From Candidatus Tepidiaquacellales bacterium OLB4/UTCHB1 (GTDB taxonomy: Bacteria > Bacteroidota > Ignavibacteria > Tepidaquicellales > Tepidaquicellaceae), in the NCBI GenBank assembly GCA_002050165.1, contig MWSW01000014.1, positions 145,371 to 209,370 of the forward strand: a stretch of 64,000 nucleotides of DNA, read 5' to 3'. The position numbers and the translations under genes are program-made. The notes below the pieces were generated by a model that worked only from the letters and a program-made list of their open reading frames with translations, searched no databases and was not told the origin of the DNA. Shown piece after piece: positions 45,856 through 54,833 of this stretch (position 1 is its first letter; each line of letters starts with the position of its first letter).

Positions 45856-46632
45856 TTATTTTTTCCCTTTATTTAAAAAAGCACTGATTCCTGTTTTACA
45901 TTCTTCTGTCATCCGGGTTATTGCGTTCATATTGACTGCGTACTCAAGTCCGGATTCAAAGCTCATTGAACTTAAATTTGAAAACATTTCCTTAGTTAAC
46001 TCCAGTGAACTCTGTGGGAGACGGTTTAAACTATCACAAAGCTGAAGGGTGAAATTTTCAATCTCGCCTTTGGGTTTAACATAGTTGACAAAACCAATCC
46101 GGAGCGCTTCTTCAGCAGTTATAAATTTAGATGTAAGCAATAAATCTTTTGCGTGTGTTTCCGTTACCCGCTTCAATAGAAAACCCATTACAATTGCCGG
46201 AATAAATCCAATTTTTACCTCTGTATATCCAAATTGTGCATCCTCTGAGGCAACGATCAGGTCACATGCGGATGCAATACCACAACCGCCAGCCAACGCA
46301 TACCCGTTCACCATTGCAATTACAGGTTTTCTACAATTATAAATTGACATTAACAGATTTTTAAAACTATTGGAATCAATTTTATTCTGGAGAATATCGA
46401 ACTCCGAGATTTTCCGCAGATAGTCAAGATATAAACCTGAACAAAAATTTCCGCCGGCACCGCTAAGTATAACAGTACTCACGGATGCATCGGTGGAAAC
46501 TGATTCCATCGTTTCCGTAAGTTTGTTTATCATAAAATCATCGAGTGAATTACGTTTCTCGGGACGATTTAATGTTATCTTGAAAGTGCCTCCGGTTTGA
46601 TCTATCAAAAGTCCTGAATTATTATTCGTCAT
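45856..46632 (-). CDS. Enoyl-CoA hydratase/isomerase family protein
   Basis: A 258-aa crotonase-fold protein starting at ATG 46632. It has GAGGNFCSGLYLDYL (first oxyanion-hole loop) and MVNGYALAGGCGIASACDLI (second oxyanion-hole loop). The glutamate that usually follows GGGC is a glycine here, whereas the downstream acid in FGYTEVKIGFIP is kept. This matches the AUH/methylglutaconyl-type or isomerase subgroup rather than classical short-chain hydratase. The substrate is uncertain. It overlaps the ABC ATPase gene by 11 bp and is followed by the aminotransferase gene after 1 bp. Confidence 0.9.
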   Translation of the reverse strand: MTNNNSGLLIDQTGGTFKITLNRPEKRNSLDDFMINKLTETMESVSTDASVSTVILSGAGGNFCSGLYLDYLRKISEFDILQNKIDSNSFKNLLMSIYNCRKPVIAMVNGYALAGGCGIASACDLIVASEDAQFGYTEVKIGFIPAIVMGFLLKRVTETHAKDLLLTSKFITAEEALRIGFVNYVKPKGEIENFTLQLCDSLNRLPQSSLELTKEMFSNLSSMSFESGLEYAVNMNAITRMTEECKTGISAFLNKGKK

Positions 46633-47437
46633 ATTGATTGATTATATTTAAAATATTCCGACCGGATAAATTATGAATCTCTGAATTTACCAAAAAGTAA
46701 TTTCGCAAGGAATCAGTTGTAATAACCTCATTAGGCTTACCGGATTTGACAACGATTCCGGAATCAATTAAAATTACTTCATCTGAAAATTTCATTGCAT
46801 AATTTAAATCATGAATTACCGAAATTACGGTAAGACCATTATCCACATTTAACCTTTTTACAAGCGCAAAGATTTCAAGTTGGTGATTTATATCTAAAAA
46901 AGTAATCGGTTCATCTATTACGAGCAGTTTACCTTTAAGTGCTTTCATTGGATTAAGCTGAACAAGAGACAATGTTAAAAAAACCTTTTGTCTCTCACCG
47001 CCGGATAACCGGTCAACCGGTTTCTCAAGGAAATCCTGAACTCCGGTTAAATCCGCAGTGAAGTTTACAATCTCGTCATCCTCTTTCGTCGTGCGGAAAT
47101 TAAAGAAATCTTTATATGGATATCTACCGTTCATTAATAATTGTCTGACCGAAAGCACATCATTATATACTGGTGCGTGTTGCGGGAGATATGCAATTAA
47201 CTTTGAAATTTCCTTTCCTTCGTAATCCTTCAGATTTCTCCCGTGAAAAAATATTTCACCATAATAATTGCGATATATCCGGCAAATAATTTTTATAAGC
47301 GTTGATTTTCCTGAACCGTTGCGACCAACTACCGATACGAATTTACCTTCGGAAATACTTAAAGAAACGTTTCGGATTGAGAATTCCGAATCTGAATAAG
47401 AAAAAGAAAGATTGTTTAATTTTAAGAAATCTGTCAT
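46622..47437 (-). CDS. ABC transporter ATP-binding protein (FecE/BtuD-like)
   Basis: A 271-aa ATPase with Walker A (GRNGSGKSTLIK), Q-loop (LPQHAPVYND), signature (LSGGERQKVFL), Walker B (LLVIDEPITFLD) and H-loop (SVIHDL) in order. The length and the ITFLDINHQLE region are those of iron-siderophore or cobalamin importers. No FecCD-type permease or binding protein is encoded in the window, so it is an orphan here. It heads a minus-strand operon with the enoyl-CoA hydratase and hisC-like genes. Confidence 0.9.
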   Translation of the reverse strand: MTDFLKLNNLSFSYSDSEFSIRNVSLSISEGKFVSVVGRNGSGKSTLIKIICRIYRNYYGEIFFHGRNLKDYEGKEISKLIAYLPQHAPVYNDVLSVRQLLMNGRYPYKDFFNFRTTKEDDEIVNFTADLTGVQDFLEKPVDRLSGGERQKVFLTLSLVQLNPMKALKGKLLVIDEPITFLDINHQLEIFALVKRLNVDNGLTVISVIHDLNYAMKFSDEVILIDSGIVVKSGKPNEVITTDSLRNYFLVNSEIHNLSGRNILNIINQYDE

Positions 47438-47563
47438 TAAAATATTTCCGTTACCGTTTTACCTGGAAATGACAATTCCCAAAAGAATTTAAACTTTCCC
47501 TGAAAATATCGGGCTTTGCGGTGAGCGGTTTACTGATTATCAACTAAAATTCATCAAATAAAT

Positions 47564-48889
47564 TTATACTAAAAATGGTTCAAATGATTTTACCCGGCAG
47601 GGTACCGGTTGCGTACCAATCGGGTCTGAAAGCTGAACTTTTATAATTGTGTTCTCCTGAACTTCGGATGAATTACAAACTACCCGGATGTAGTTTGTGG
47701 TATAACCACTGATTGTTCCCTCAGCCGTGGCAGATTCAAAAAGCACTTTTTGTTCAGTACCGCGATACTTATTATAAAATTTACCTGTTTTTTCATCTGA
47801 GAGTTCTCTTAATCTTCTTGTCCGCTCACGCCGAATATTTATATTAACCCTTCCCGAAAATGAAACAGCTTCAGTGTTTTTCCGCTCCGAGTAAGTAAAT
47901 ACGTGCAGATACGAAATTGGCAGAGATTCTAAAAATTCTAAAGTATTAATAAAATTCTCTTCTGTTTCTCCCGGGAAACCGGTTATGACATCAACTCCAA
48001 TGCCAACCTCGTATATCTTCTCATTGAGCCTGTAAATCAAAGATTCGTAAAACTCCCTGTTATAGCGCCGTTTCATTAATTTCAGTATATTGTTATCTCC
48101 CGATTGTAACGGTATGTGAAAGTGATTACAAAATTTTTCAGAAGACGCAACCAAATCAATAATTTCGTTATTTAGGAGATTCGGTTCAATTGAGCTTATC
48201 CTGATTCTTTGAATGTTTAGTTTTTCAAGTTCGTACAATACGTCAATAAATTTATTAATATTTTTACCGCTGACATATTTATAATCACCCGTATTGACAC
48301 CGGTCAATATAATTTCGTTATATCCGGCATCAATTATTTTTTTTGCATTCTCAATAACACCATCAAATGCAAGCGAACGCGATCCCCCTCTGGCAAGCGG
48401 AATTGTACAAAACGTACATTTATAATCGCATCCATCCTGAATTTTCAGAAACGCCCTCGTACGAGAGTCCGAATCCGCAGAATATGCAGCGTCAAAATTT
48501 TTTATCTTCTCGTGTGAATCCCTGAAAATGCAAGATAGATCCCGTTTTTCGAATGATTCTACATACTCGAACAGGTGAAATTTTTCAGCTGCGCCAAGCA
48601 CGATATCAACTCCCTCTATTTGTGCTATTTCTTCCGGCTGAAGTTGGGCATAACATCCGATAACAATTATGTATGTTTCTGGATTATTGCGGAGAACACT
48701 TCGGATAATCTGGCGACATTCCCTGTCAGCATTGCTTGTAACCGAACACGTGTTGAGCACAAAAATATCCGTAACCTCGCCATAGTCTTTTACTTCAAAT
48801 CCCCTTGAACGAAATTGATTAGAAATGGTCGACGTCTCACTGTAGTTTAGCTTGCAACCGAGCGTATGTAAAGAAACAGATTTATTCAC
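47564..48889 (-). CDS. mtaB: tRNA t6A37 methylthiotransferase (MtaB-type radical SAM)
   Basis: Radical SAM enzyme that makes ms2t6A in tRNA. The 441-aa protein starts at GTG 48889. The N-terminal UPF0004 domain carries three cysteines (HTLGCKLNYSET, LNTCSVTSNAD and VIGCYAQL), the CKLN signature separating MtaB from MiaB (usually CQMN). The radical SAM motif is QDGCDYKCTFCTIPLARG (CxxxCxxC). The C-terminal TRAM-like region is short. It stands alone, with over 100 bp upstream and downstream. Confidence 0.93.
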   Translation of the reverse strand: MNKSVSLHTLGCKLNYSETSTISNQFRSRGFEVKDYGEVTDIFVLNTCSVTSNADRECRQIIRSVLRNNPETYIIVIGCYAQLQPEEIAQIEGVDIVLGAAEKFHLFEYVESFEKRDLSCIFRDSHEKIKNFDAAYSADSDSRTRAFLKIQDGCDYKCTFCTIPLARGGSRSLAFDGVIENAKKIIDAGYNEIILTGVNTGDYKYVSGKNINKFIDVLYELEKLNIQRIRISSIEPNLLNNEIIDLVASSEKFCNHFHIPLQSGDNNILKLMKRRYNREFYESLIYRLNEKIYEVGIGVDVITGFPGETEENFINTLEFLESLPISYLHVFTYSERKNTEAVSFSGRVNINIRRERTRRLRELSDEKTGKFYNKYRGTEQKVLFESATAEGTISGYTTNYIRVVCNSSEVQENTIIKVQLSDPIGTQPVPCRVKSFEPFLV

Positions 48890-49008
48890 ATTGTAAAATT
48901 AATGAAGAAGGAAGGTTATTTAGATGTAGAAATGAGGTACCTTAACCTCTACGGGTAATTATCAATTTTTCCAGTCCGGAGTTAACAATAAAATATCAGT
49001 AACAATAT

Positions 49009-49410
49009 TTAATCAAACAAAGCTTCGTCTCTCTCAACCATGAGTATAGAGTGTTGAGAGATTATAAAATATTTTTCACCTTTAAAAATTATTTCAATTG
49101 AATTTTTTTGAAGAAACAGTGCAAGATCGCCTACTTTTACCTGAAGTGGAATATATTTGATTTTATCCGTGGAATCTTTCCAAATGTCATCTGATTCATC
49201 AGCAGGAAACGGTACAGGATAACCCGGGCCGACTTTCATAATGAACCCGGAACGCACCGCTTCTTTTTCCTCTACTCCTGGCGGGAGATATAAACCTGAC
49301 CTTGTCTTATCTTCCGATGACTTTAATTTTACCAATACTTTATCACCTATTACGATAAGGTTCTTTAATCTTTCAGCGTCAGTTGATAATATATTTTTAC
49401 TTTCAGACAT
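49009..49410 (-). CDS. Divergent GroES-like co-chaperonin
   Basis: A 133-aa protein starting at ATG 49410. The Cpn10 pattern is visible: LIVIGDKVLVKLKSSED (N-terminal strand), a mobile-loop-like TRSGLYLPPGVEEKEAV, IMKVGPG and QVKVGDLALFLQKN, then EKYFIISQHSILMV. It is longer than the usual 95-aa GroES because of an insertion (PVPFPADESDDIWKDSTDKI) and a C-terminal tail. No groEL is adjacent, so it is not the standard groESL operon and may be an accessory Cpn10 paralogue. The response-regulator gene upstream is 50 bp away. Confidence 0.8.
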   Translation of the reverse strand: MSESKNILSTDAERLKNLIVIGDKVLVKLKSSEDKTRSGLYLPPGVEEKEAVRSGFIMKVGPGYPVPFPADESDDIWKDSTDKIKYIPLQVKVGDLALFLQKNSIEIIFKGEKYFIISQHSILMVERDEALFD

Positions 49411-49462
49411 TAATAAAAATAACTTTAATAATTTTGTAACACTTTAAAACAGAAAATAATTT

Positions 49463-49855
49463 TTAATAATTAATTTCAAGGAGCGTCTCTTTGCTCAGAG
49501 GTTTATTAAGGAATCGAACTATGAACGGATCTTCACTGGCTTTTTTTTGGTCGTTGATATCGAGCGATGACGAAAGAATAATTACTTTTGTAGCGGAAAT
49601 AAAATTTGTATCGAGTTTTTTATATTCTTCAAGAAATTCAAATCCGTTCATTTCCGGCATTCTGATATCCAGGAAAATTAACTCCGGTGGTGACCCGGAT
49701 GTTTCAATCAATTTTTTGAAATAATCAAGAGCAGATTTCCCTGATAAATGAACAGAAATTTCTTCAGCAAAATCAACTTTCTCCATGAATTTTTTACAAA
49801 CGAAATTGTCGATATTGCTGTCGTCAATTAGACATATTTTCTTATATCGGCTCAA
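49463..49855 (-). CDS. Response regulator receiver-domain protein (CheY-like)
   Basis: A 130-aa single receiver domain. The acidic pocket is in ICLIDDSNIDNFVC, the phospho-acceptor Asp in LIFLDIRMPEMNGFEF, and the conserved Thr/Ser and Lys in ILSSSLD and FLNKPLS. No output domain is present. The start is TTG 49855, which overlaps the histidine kinase stop in TTGA; translation is therefore likely coupled. It should receive phosphate from the adjacent kinase. Confidence 0.92.
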   Translation of the reverse strand: MSRYKKICLIDDSNIDNFVCKKFMEKVDFAEEISVHLSGKSALDYFKKLIETSGSPPELIFLDIRMPEMNGFEFLEEYKKLDTNFISATKVIILSSSLDINDQKKASEDPFIVRFLNKPLSKETLLEINY

Positions 49856-51657
49856 GAAGTATTTGAATTGCCCAAATTAGGGATAATAACGGTAAATTTC
49901 GTTCCAATTCCGATTTCCGAACTATACTCGATGCTGCCGCGAAGCTTTTTTATAGTTTCATTCACAATGTAAAGCCCGAGTCCGGCGCCTTCAGATGAAA
50001 TATCTGTTGAAAAGAACATCTTGAATATCTTTTGTCTGATCTTATCGGGAATTCCCCTTCCGTTATCTGAGACTTTAATATTTGCCCTGTCTGAATCGAT
50101 TGTTATCTTTATCATGATATAGGGATCTTTTTTATCTGTATCGTGATACTTGATTGCATTCGAAATCAGATTTGAAAGTATAATTTTAAGTCTGTGTTTA
50201 TCGGAAATGAGTAAATTATTTTCCGATATTTCACTTTCAATTCTTACAAGTTTAAAGTTTGGGTGATAGTTTGAGCTTTCAATTGCAATGTTCAGCAATT
50301 CCTGAAAATTGATATGCTCAGGTTGTATTTCTACCCTTGCATTTTGTGAATAATTTATAATGTCTTTTACCAATCTATCAAGACGGTAAACGTTTTCCTC
50401 AATCAACGAAAGGTAGTTTGACTGATTTGTTTCTCCTGTTTCCATTCTCGCAACGCTAATTAGACCAAGTACTGATGTAAGCGGAGCTCTGATATCGTGT
50501 GACATGCTGTAAACAAACTGGTCAAGTTCTTCGTTGGTTTTTTTTAATTCTTCATTATTGATTCTGAGCTGTTCCTCAGATTGCTTTATCGGGTCAATAT
50601 CGGTAGTGATTGTCAAATATCCGAGAAATTTACCTTCAATATCGTGGAATGGATTTGCCTCTATATGCACCCAAAACGGCGATCCATCTTTCTTGTAATT
50701 TATAAGTTCGCGGGAAATAGGTTCGGGTGATTCAGTGGGGCTGTTATTGTTATCGGTGATATTTTCGTTCCATTTCGAACCTCGCAGAATTTCAGTCGGC
50801 TTCTTATTGAATACTTCATCCAATGTGTATCCGTACATTTTAGTAAACCCTGAATTAATCCACTCAATACGATCATCTTTATTGGTAATTATAACACCAT
50901 TAGCGGTACTTCTTGCGACTAGAGATAATTTGTTCAACTCCTGTTCATTGAAAATCATCTCTGTAACATCTTGTATTGCTCCGTAAAGCCTGAGAGTGTT
51001 ACCTAAAATTGATTCCGGCCTGCACGAAACCCGTACCCATTTTTTATTGCCTTTTTGGGTTACAAACTTAAAACATTTATCAAATGGCTTAAAATTGTCA
51101 ATTGCATCTTTAACTGAATTAACCAGTTCCTCACGCGAATCCGGTTCGTAAAATGATAGACAAGCATCTAAATCCGGCACAACCCTCGAGTTCATTTCGT
51201 GTATTCTGAATACTTCATCAGACCAACGGAGCTTATTAGTATTCACTTCAAATTCCCAACCGCCAATGTGCGCTAACTTTTCGGATTGTCTTAGCATTAA
51301 CTCCATATTTCGTTCTACAGAAACCTCGTGCAATTTTACAACAACCATTGTATTTCCGTCAATCTGAACTTTATAGTTGAACGAGGTTACACTTGAAACT
51401 TCACCATTATCTTTTATAATTACCCAGTTGAAGTTAACCGGCTCATCCGAAGATAATATCATCTCAAAACGTTTGTCTGCAAGGCTGTATTCATCGGGAG
51501 AGAAAAGGGAGTAATAGTGTTTACCTAAAATTTCTTCAGGTTTCTTTTCGTAGAGGCTACAATATTTATCGTTTACGAAAACAACCGTTTTATCTGAATT
51601 GATCAGGCAGATGGCATCGTCGAATTTATTTAATATCTCGTAAAAAATTTTATACAT
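49852..51657 (-). CDS. PAS-domain sensor histidine kinase
   Basis: A 601-aa cytosolic kinase without transmembrane segments. Three PAS-like regions occupy about residues 1-115, 130-235 and 240-365 (IEWINSGFTKMYGYTLDEVF in the third). HisKA follows with the phospho-acceptor in SMSHDIRAPLTSVLGL, then HATPase_c with the N-box (NLISNAIKYHD), G1 (DNGRGIP) and G2 (GAGLGLYIV). The signal is probably an intracellular cue sensed by PAS domains. The partner is the receiver protein encoded directly downstream. Confidence 0.93.
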   Translation of the reverse strand: MYKIFYEILNKFDDAICLINSDKTVVFVNDKYCSLYEKKPEEILGKHYYSLFSPDEYSLADKRFEMILSSDEPVNFNWVIIKDNGEVSSVTSFNYKVQIDGNTMVVVKLHEVSVERNMELMLRQSEKLAHIGGWEFEVNTNKLRWSDEVFRIHEMNSRVVPDLDACLSFYEPDSREELVNSVKDAIDNFKPFDKCFKFVTQKGNKKWVRVSCRPESILGNTLRLYGAIQDVTEMIFNEQELNKLSLVARSTANGVIITNKDDRIEWINSGFTKMYGYTLDEVFNKKPTEILRGSKWNENITDNNNSPTESPEPISRELINYKKDGSPFWVHIEANPFHDIEGKFLGYLTITTDIDPIKQSEEQLRINNEELKKTNEELDQFVYSMSHDIRAPLTSVLGLISVARMETGETNQSNYLSLIEENVYRLDRLVKDIINYSQNARVEIQPEHINFQELLNIAIESSNYHPNFKLVRIESEISENNLLISDKHRLKIILSNLISNAIKYHDTDKKDPYIMIKITIDSDRANIKVSDNGRGIPDKIRQKIFKMFFSTDISSEGAGLGLYIVNETIKKLRGSIEYSSEIGIGTKFTVIIPNLGNSNTS

Positions 51658-51665
51658 AAAGAATT

Positions 51666-52154
51666 TTAATCCGTCAGTATTGCAGCCCGAAGGAACTCTG
51701 TGAAATAATCCTCAATCCTGTCGTATGCAAGTTTATCAATTTCAACTTCAGCGAGTTTATATGTCGGATCATCTGATTTCACTGAAGTCTTCTGAGTGAT
51801 TTTTATATTTCTCTTAGCCGGACTGTAAGATAACTGGAAAAACGGAACATTAACACCGAGTGTAATTTTGCTGTGGCCTTTGGGATAAAAGAGAATTTGA
51901 ATGAAAATTCTTTTATTGGGATCCATTATTTCAGCTGACTCGTTCGTGTACCACTGCAAAGAACATCCGGCAAATCCAATGACTGAATTTGTTTTCCTTA
52001 CCAACGGAATAATATTTTCCGTTATCATTTTTTTAAACTCCTGCACTTTCTCATTCAGATTAAGGTCAATAGTCACTTCTTCAGATGGATTTTCTTTGTA
52101 TCGTCTGATTTTTTCTTTTACTATTTCCTCTATTTTTTCTCTATATGTTGACAT
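51666..52154 (-). CDS. Hypothetical cytosolic protein in histidine kinase operon
   Basis: A 162-aa protein with no signal peptide or membrane segment, starting at ATG 52154. The N-terminal third is a charged helix (MSTYREKIEEIVKEKIRRYK). The rest is beta-rich, with a conserved-looking GFAGCSLQWY and ending YFTEFLRAAILTD. I do not recognise the family. It lies 8 bp upstream of the PAS kinase and 5 bp downstream of an acetyltransferase gene, so it may belong to the same regulatory unit. Confidence 0.7.
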   Translation of the reverse strand: MSTYREKIEEIVKEKIRRYKENPSEEVTIDLNLNEKVQEFKKMITENIIPLVRKTNSVIGFAGCSLQWYTNESAEIMDPNKRIFIQILFYPKGHSKITLGVNVPFFQLSYSPAKRNIKITQKTSVKSDDPTYKLAEVEIDKLAYDRIEDYFTEFLRAAILTD

Positions 52155-52159
52155 GATGT

Positions 52160-52714
52160 TTAATTAACGAATTTATACATACAAATATTATCAATATATG
52201 AACCGTCCCGTAATTTTATATCATTTTTCAATCTACCTTCCATGATGAATCCAAATTTTTTATACAAATGAATTGCACGTTCATTATTTGAAAATACCTG
52301 AAGTGTGATTTTCTCTATCGAATTATTGTTCACTGCCCAACCAATTAGTGTATTGAGTAGTATCGTCCCAATCCCATTATCCCTGACGTGTTCGGCAATC
52401 CCCATATAAATTGAACCTACATGTTCGGATTTCTTAATCCCCTTTGTTTCAAATTCGAGAAATCCTACAATTTCATTTGTAATTTCCGCAACCAATTGGA
52501 GCTTGTTCCGATTGTGCAACATATCATTTATCCTTTTGAGTTCAATATCTATTGTGTTATGAAATTCGTATGGTTCTCTTAACATATAAATGTGTTCTTT
52601 GGTAATATCAAACTTAATGTTCACAAGAGATGCTGCATCCTCAATCTCCGCAACCCTGACTAACAATTCAGATTTATCCCTCAGAACCGTCACTATCGGA
52701 TTAATTTTAGACAT
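52160..52714 (-). CDS. GNAT-family N-acetyltransferase (RimI/SpeG-like)
   Basis: A 184-aa protein starting at ATG 52714. It has the acetyl-CoA-binding loop in VRDNGIGTILLNTLIGWAVN and the C-terminal FSNNERAIHLYKKFGFIMEG motif of GNAT enzymes, preceded by an IVGFLEFE strand. The substrate is unknown. It is followed by the hypothetical gene and kinase in a minus-strand series and follows the secreted TPR-like gene by 5 bp. Confidence 0.9.
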   Translation of the reverse strand: MSKINPIVTVLRDKSELLVRVAEIEDAASLVNIKFDITKEHIYMLREPYEFHNTIDIELKRINDMLHNRNKLQLVAEITNEIVGFLEFETKGIKKSEHVGSIYMGIAEHVRDNGIGTILLNTLIGWAVNNNSIEKITLQVFSNNERAIHLYKKFGFIMEGRLKNDIKLRDGSYIDNICMYKFVN

Positions 52715-52719
52715 GTTGC

Positions 52720-53667
52720 TCAGTTTAAAATGAATCTGTTAAATGGATTTCCGGAATAAACGGATATTGGATTATTGCTCCGGAATTCCATAAACCTGTT
52801 GAAATAGCCACGATTCAAATTTAACCAGTTTTCAAACTCTTTCGGGAATGAATCTTTTATGAGAAAATAATTATATGCTTCAAGCAATCCGTTATTGAGT
52901 AAAAGTTTGTGGTAAGAAAAAAGTGGGTTCGAAAATTTATTCATGGCCTCCCGTTGCCAAATTTCAACGAACTTCACCCTTGCATTCAGAAGGACTGTCA
53001 AATTGAGTGTATCCCCTAACCCCGCAAGCGCATAAAGAAATACATTTTCATAAAACGATTCAAAGGTGTGGGTAGTAAATACGCCATTGCGAAAATAAGC
53101 ATTCTGACTGAATGAAATTTTGATCACAGAATCGGAAATTATGTTGATAGATCTGCGGTGTGCATCGGTAAATATATTTCCTGCAATCGCATTGATCTTT
53201 GGATCTTTATTAAGGTTCAGAAATATCTCGGAATAAATTACCGCCCACAAAGGCTCCTCGGAAAGTAAAAAAAGCTTGGCAGCACTCAGGTAATTTTCCG
53301 GAAAATCCGGATCCGCCAATATCCCGTCTTCCCAAAATGAAAGCGCAGATTCAATTTCATGATTCATAAATTTTATTCTACCTGCTTCCAAATACAATGC
53401 CCCTTCGTTCGGAAATTTTTTTAAACCTTCATATAAAATCCCGATTGCCGTTACCGGCTTTTGTATAAGATCGTAAGTCTTTCCAAGAAGTATATAACCG
53501 TCAACATCCATCAAACCCGTTCCCCTGATTTTCTCAAGAATTTTCAAACCGGTTTCAACACTGTCATTTGTAATTAATCGTTCTGCATCAAAAACTCCGT
53601 CAACTCGCTGTTGAGCAAAAATCACTGATTGTGTTAACAATACAATTATGAAAATAACTTTAACCAT
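52720..53667 (-). CDS. Secreted TPR-like repeat protein
   Basis: A 315-aa protein with a signal peptide (MVKVIFIIVLLTQSVIFAQ). Helix-turn-helix repeats follow (DVDGYILLGKTYDLIQK, NEGALYLEAGRIKFMNHE, FPENYLSAAKLFLLSEE), spaced about 35 residues like tetratricopeptide repeats. It is predicted periplasmic, where such proteins scaffold complexes. The C-terminal 150 residues match nothing I know. It heads the minus-strand run of genes down to the GroES-like protein. Confidence 0.72.
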   Translation of the reverse strand: MVKVIFIIVLLTQSVIFAQQRVDGVFDAERLITNDSVETGLKILEKIRGTGLMDVDGYILLGKTYDLIQKPVTAIGILYEGLKKFPNEGALYLEAGRIKFMNHEIESALSFWEDGILADPDFPENYLSAAKLFLLSEEPLWAVIYSEIFLNLNKDPKINAIAGNIFTDAHRRSINIISDSVIKISFSQNAYFRNGVFTTHTFESFYENVFLYALAGLGDTLNLTVLLNARVKFVEIWQREAMNKFSNPLFSYHKLLLNNGLLEAYNYFLIKDSFPKEFENWLNLNRGYFNRFMEFRSNNPISVYSGNPFNRFILN

Positions 53668-54124
53668 TGCAATCAGAATCTAACAATAGTCAATTGTAAA
53701 TTATATAGAATTATCTCAACAACCCAAACCCGGCGGTGGTGAATCGTATTTTGCTTTTTGAATATTTATTAACATTTTCACCTGGCTATACATAAATTTG
53801 ATAACTAAAAACATTTAATATAATACAAGATTTAATTAAAAATCAATACGAAGGATATTATTTCCATTAAAAATTTTTTATTTAGTGCTGTAGTTGTGCC
53901 ACTGAAACTTCTATCAGATGTTTTTGGCACCTGTATCGATTTGCAATATTGTAAAAGTAAAATTTTAACATATCGAATCTATAGAATCGTAACAAAATAG
54001 TGACGCAAAAATACAAATTATCACATTGTTATTACAATTATTGGTTTATTTTTTCAATGAACTGCCTTGCTATTACAAATCAGAGTTTTTAGCTTAAAAC
54101 CGTTTTAGTAATCAAACAAGGAAC
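53668..54124. other. AT-rich divergent intergenic region
   Basis: About 457 bp between the TPR-like gene (minus) and the basic repeat gene (plus). No reading frame or RNA gene is apparent. A short inverted repeat (GTGCCA at 53896-53901 with TGGCAC at 53925-53930) could be an operator but has no further support. Promoters for both neighbours must lie here. Confidence 0.6.
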
Positions 54125-54769
54125 ATGATGAACTTAAAATTAATTTCGTTTTCCTTGGTTGTTTTTGTTTTTATCGGAATTGGATTTGCCGGGATTCAGA
54201 AATCTGAAGCAGGTACACATTCAATTGAACAATCCAGGAAAAAGAAAAGAAAAAACAACAAAGGAGTATCGAGTTTTGGGAGAGCGTATCGTGAAGCGGT
54301 TAAGAAAGGTTTAAGTACATTCACATGGAATGGAAAGAAATACACCACCGAAAACAAGAGTAAGAACACTTCACAAAAGAACGTTACCAGCCGGAATAAT
54401 AAAAACACTACTAAGAGTTACAGCGGGGTTTCGTTTGGTAGCGCTTATCGCGATGCAAAAAAGAGGGGACTCTCCACCTTCAAATGGAACGGTAAGCTAT
54501 ATACAACCAGCAAGAACACAAATGTCTCGAACAGGACAAGCAAAAAAATCAAGAGAAAGAAAAGAGTTACAAGACGGAAGAGGAATAAAGTAAACCGTAA
54601 CAGGAAGGTTACCAGAAGGACTAACAGAACCACGAACAACAATACCGGAACTTACAATCCGCCTAAGACTTACGAAAACGATAATTCATCCGGCAGGACA
54701 TACGAACGGAGCGAACAAAAGACAAATTCCGGAACTGAATTTATCAAGAAGGAACCGAAAAGGGAATAA
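54125..54769 (+). CDS. Secreted highly basic protein with two WNGK.YTT repeats
   Basis: A 214-aa protein starting at ATG 54125 with a signal peptide (residues 1-22, ending GIGFAG). The mature part is extremely rich in Lys, Arg, Asn and Thr. It contains two copies of a 28-residue unit, FGRAYREAVKKGLSTFTWNG (residues 51-70) and FGSAYRDAKKRGLSTFKWNG (104-123), each followed by K.YTT. Motifs of this F..A...A...G...F.WNGK.Y type occur, from memory, in many secreted and phage proteins. The basic region (about residues 130-165) could bind DNA, RNA, polyanionic glycans or peptidoglycan. No family was recognised. A terminator follows. Confidence 0.75.
   Translation: MMNLKLISFSLVVFVFIGIGFAGIQKSEAGTHSIEQSRKKKRKNNKGVSSFGRAYREAVKKGLSTFTWNGKKYTTENKSKNTSQKNVTSRNNKNTTKSYSGVSFGSAYRDAKKRGLSTFKWNGKLYTTSKNTNVSNRTSKKIKRKKRVTRRKRNKVNRNRKVTRRTNRTTNNNTGTYNPPKTYENDNSSGRTYERSEQKTNSGTEFIKKEPKRE
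54263..54508 (+). repeat. Two-copy protein repeat (YR.A...GLSTF.WNGK.YTT)
   Basis: Copies at 54263-54349 and 54425-54508 encode residues 47-75 and 101-128 of the basic secreted protein. About two-thirds of residues are identical, and the copies are separated by a Thr/Asn/Lys-rich spacer. Confidence 0.85.
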
Positions 54770-54783
54770 TTAACCTTATAATA

Positions 54784-54813
54784 ACAGGCCCCTCAATATG
54801 AGGGGCTTGTTTT
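54784..54813 (+). terminator. Rho-independent terminator
   Basis: A 12-bp stem (ACAGGCCCCTCA with TGAGGGGCTTGT, one G.U pair, 3-nt loop) runs into TTTT. It lies 14 bp after the basic repeat protein and may also serve the convergent lipA gene. Confidence 0.87.
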
Positions 54814-54833
54814 ATAAATCAAAATAAACGCAA

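Noticed and set aside
53896..53930. Operator site from the GTGCCA/TGGCAC inverted repeat
   Set aside because: Only 6-bp arms with a 23-nt spacer; likely by chance, so only mentioned in the intergenic entry.
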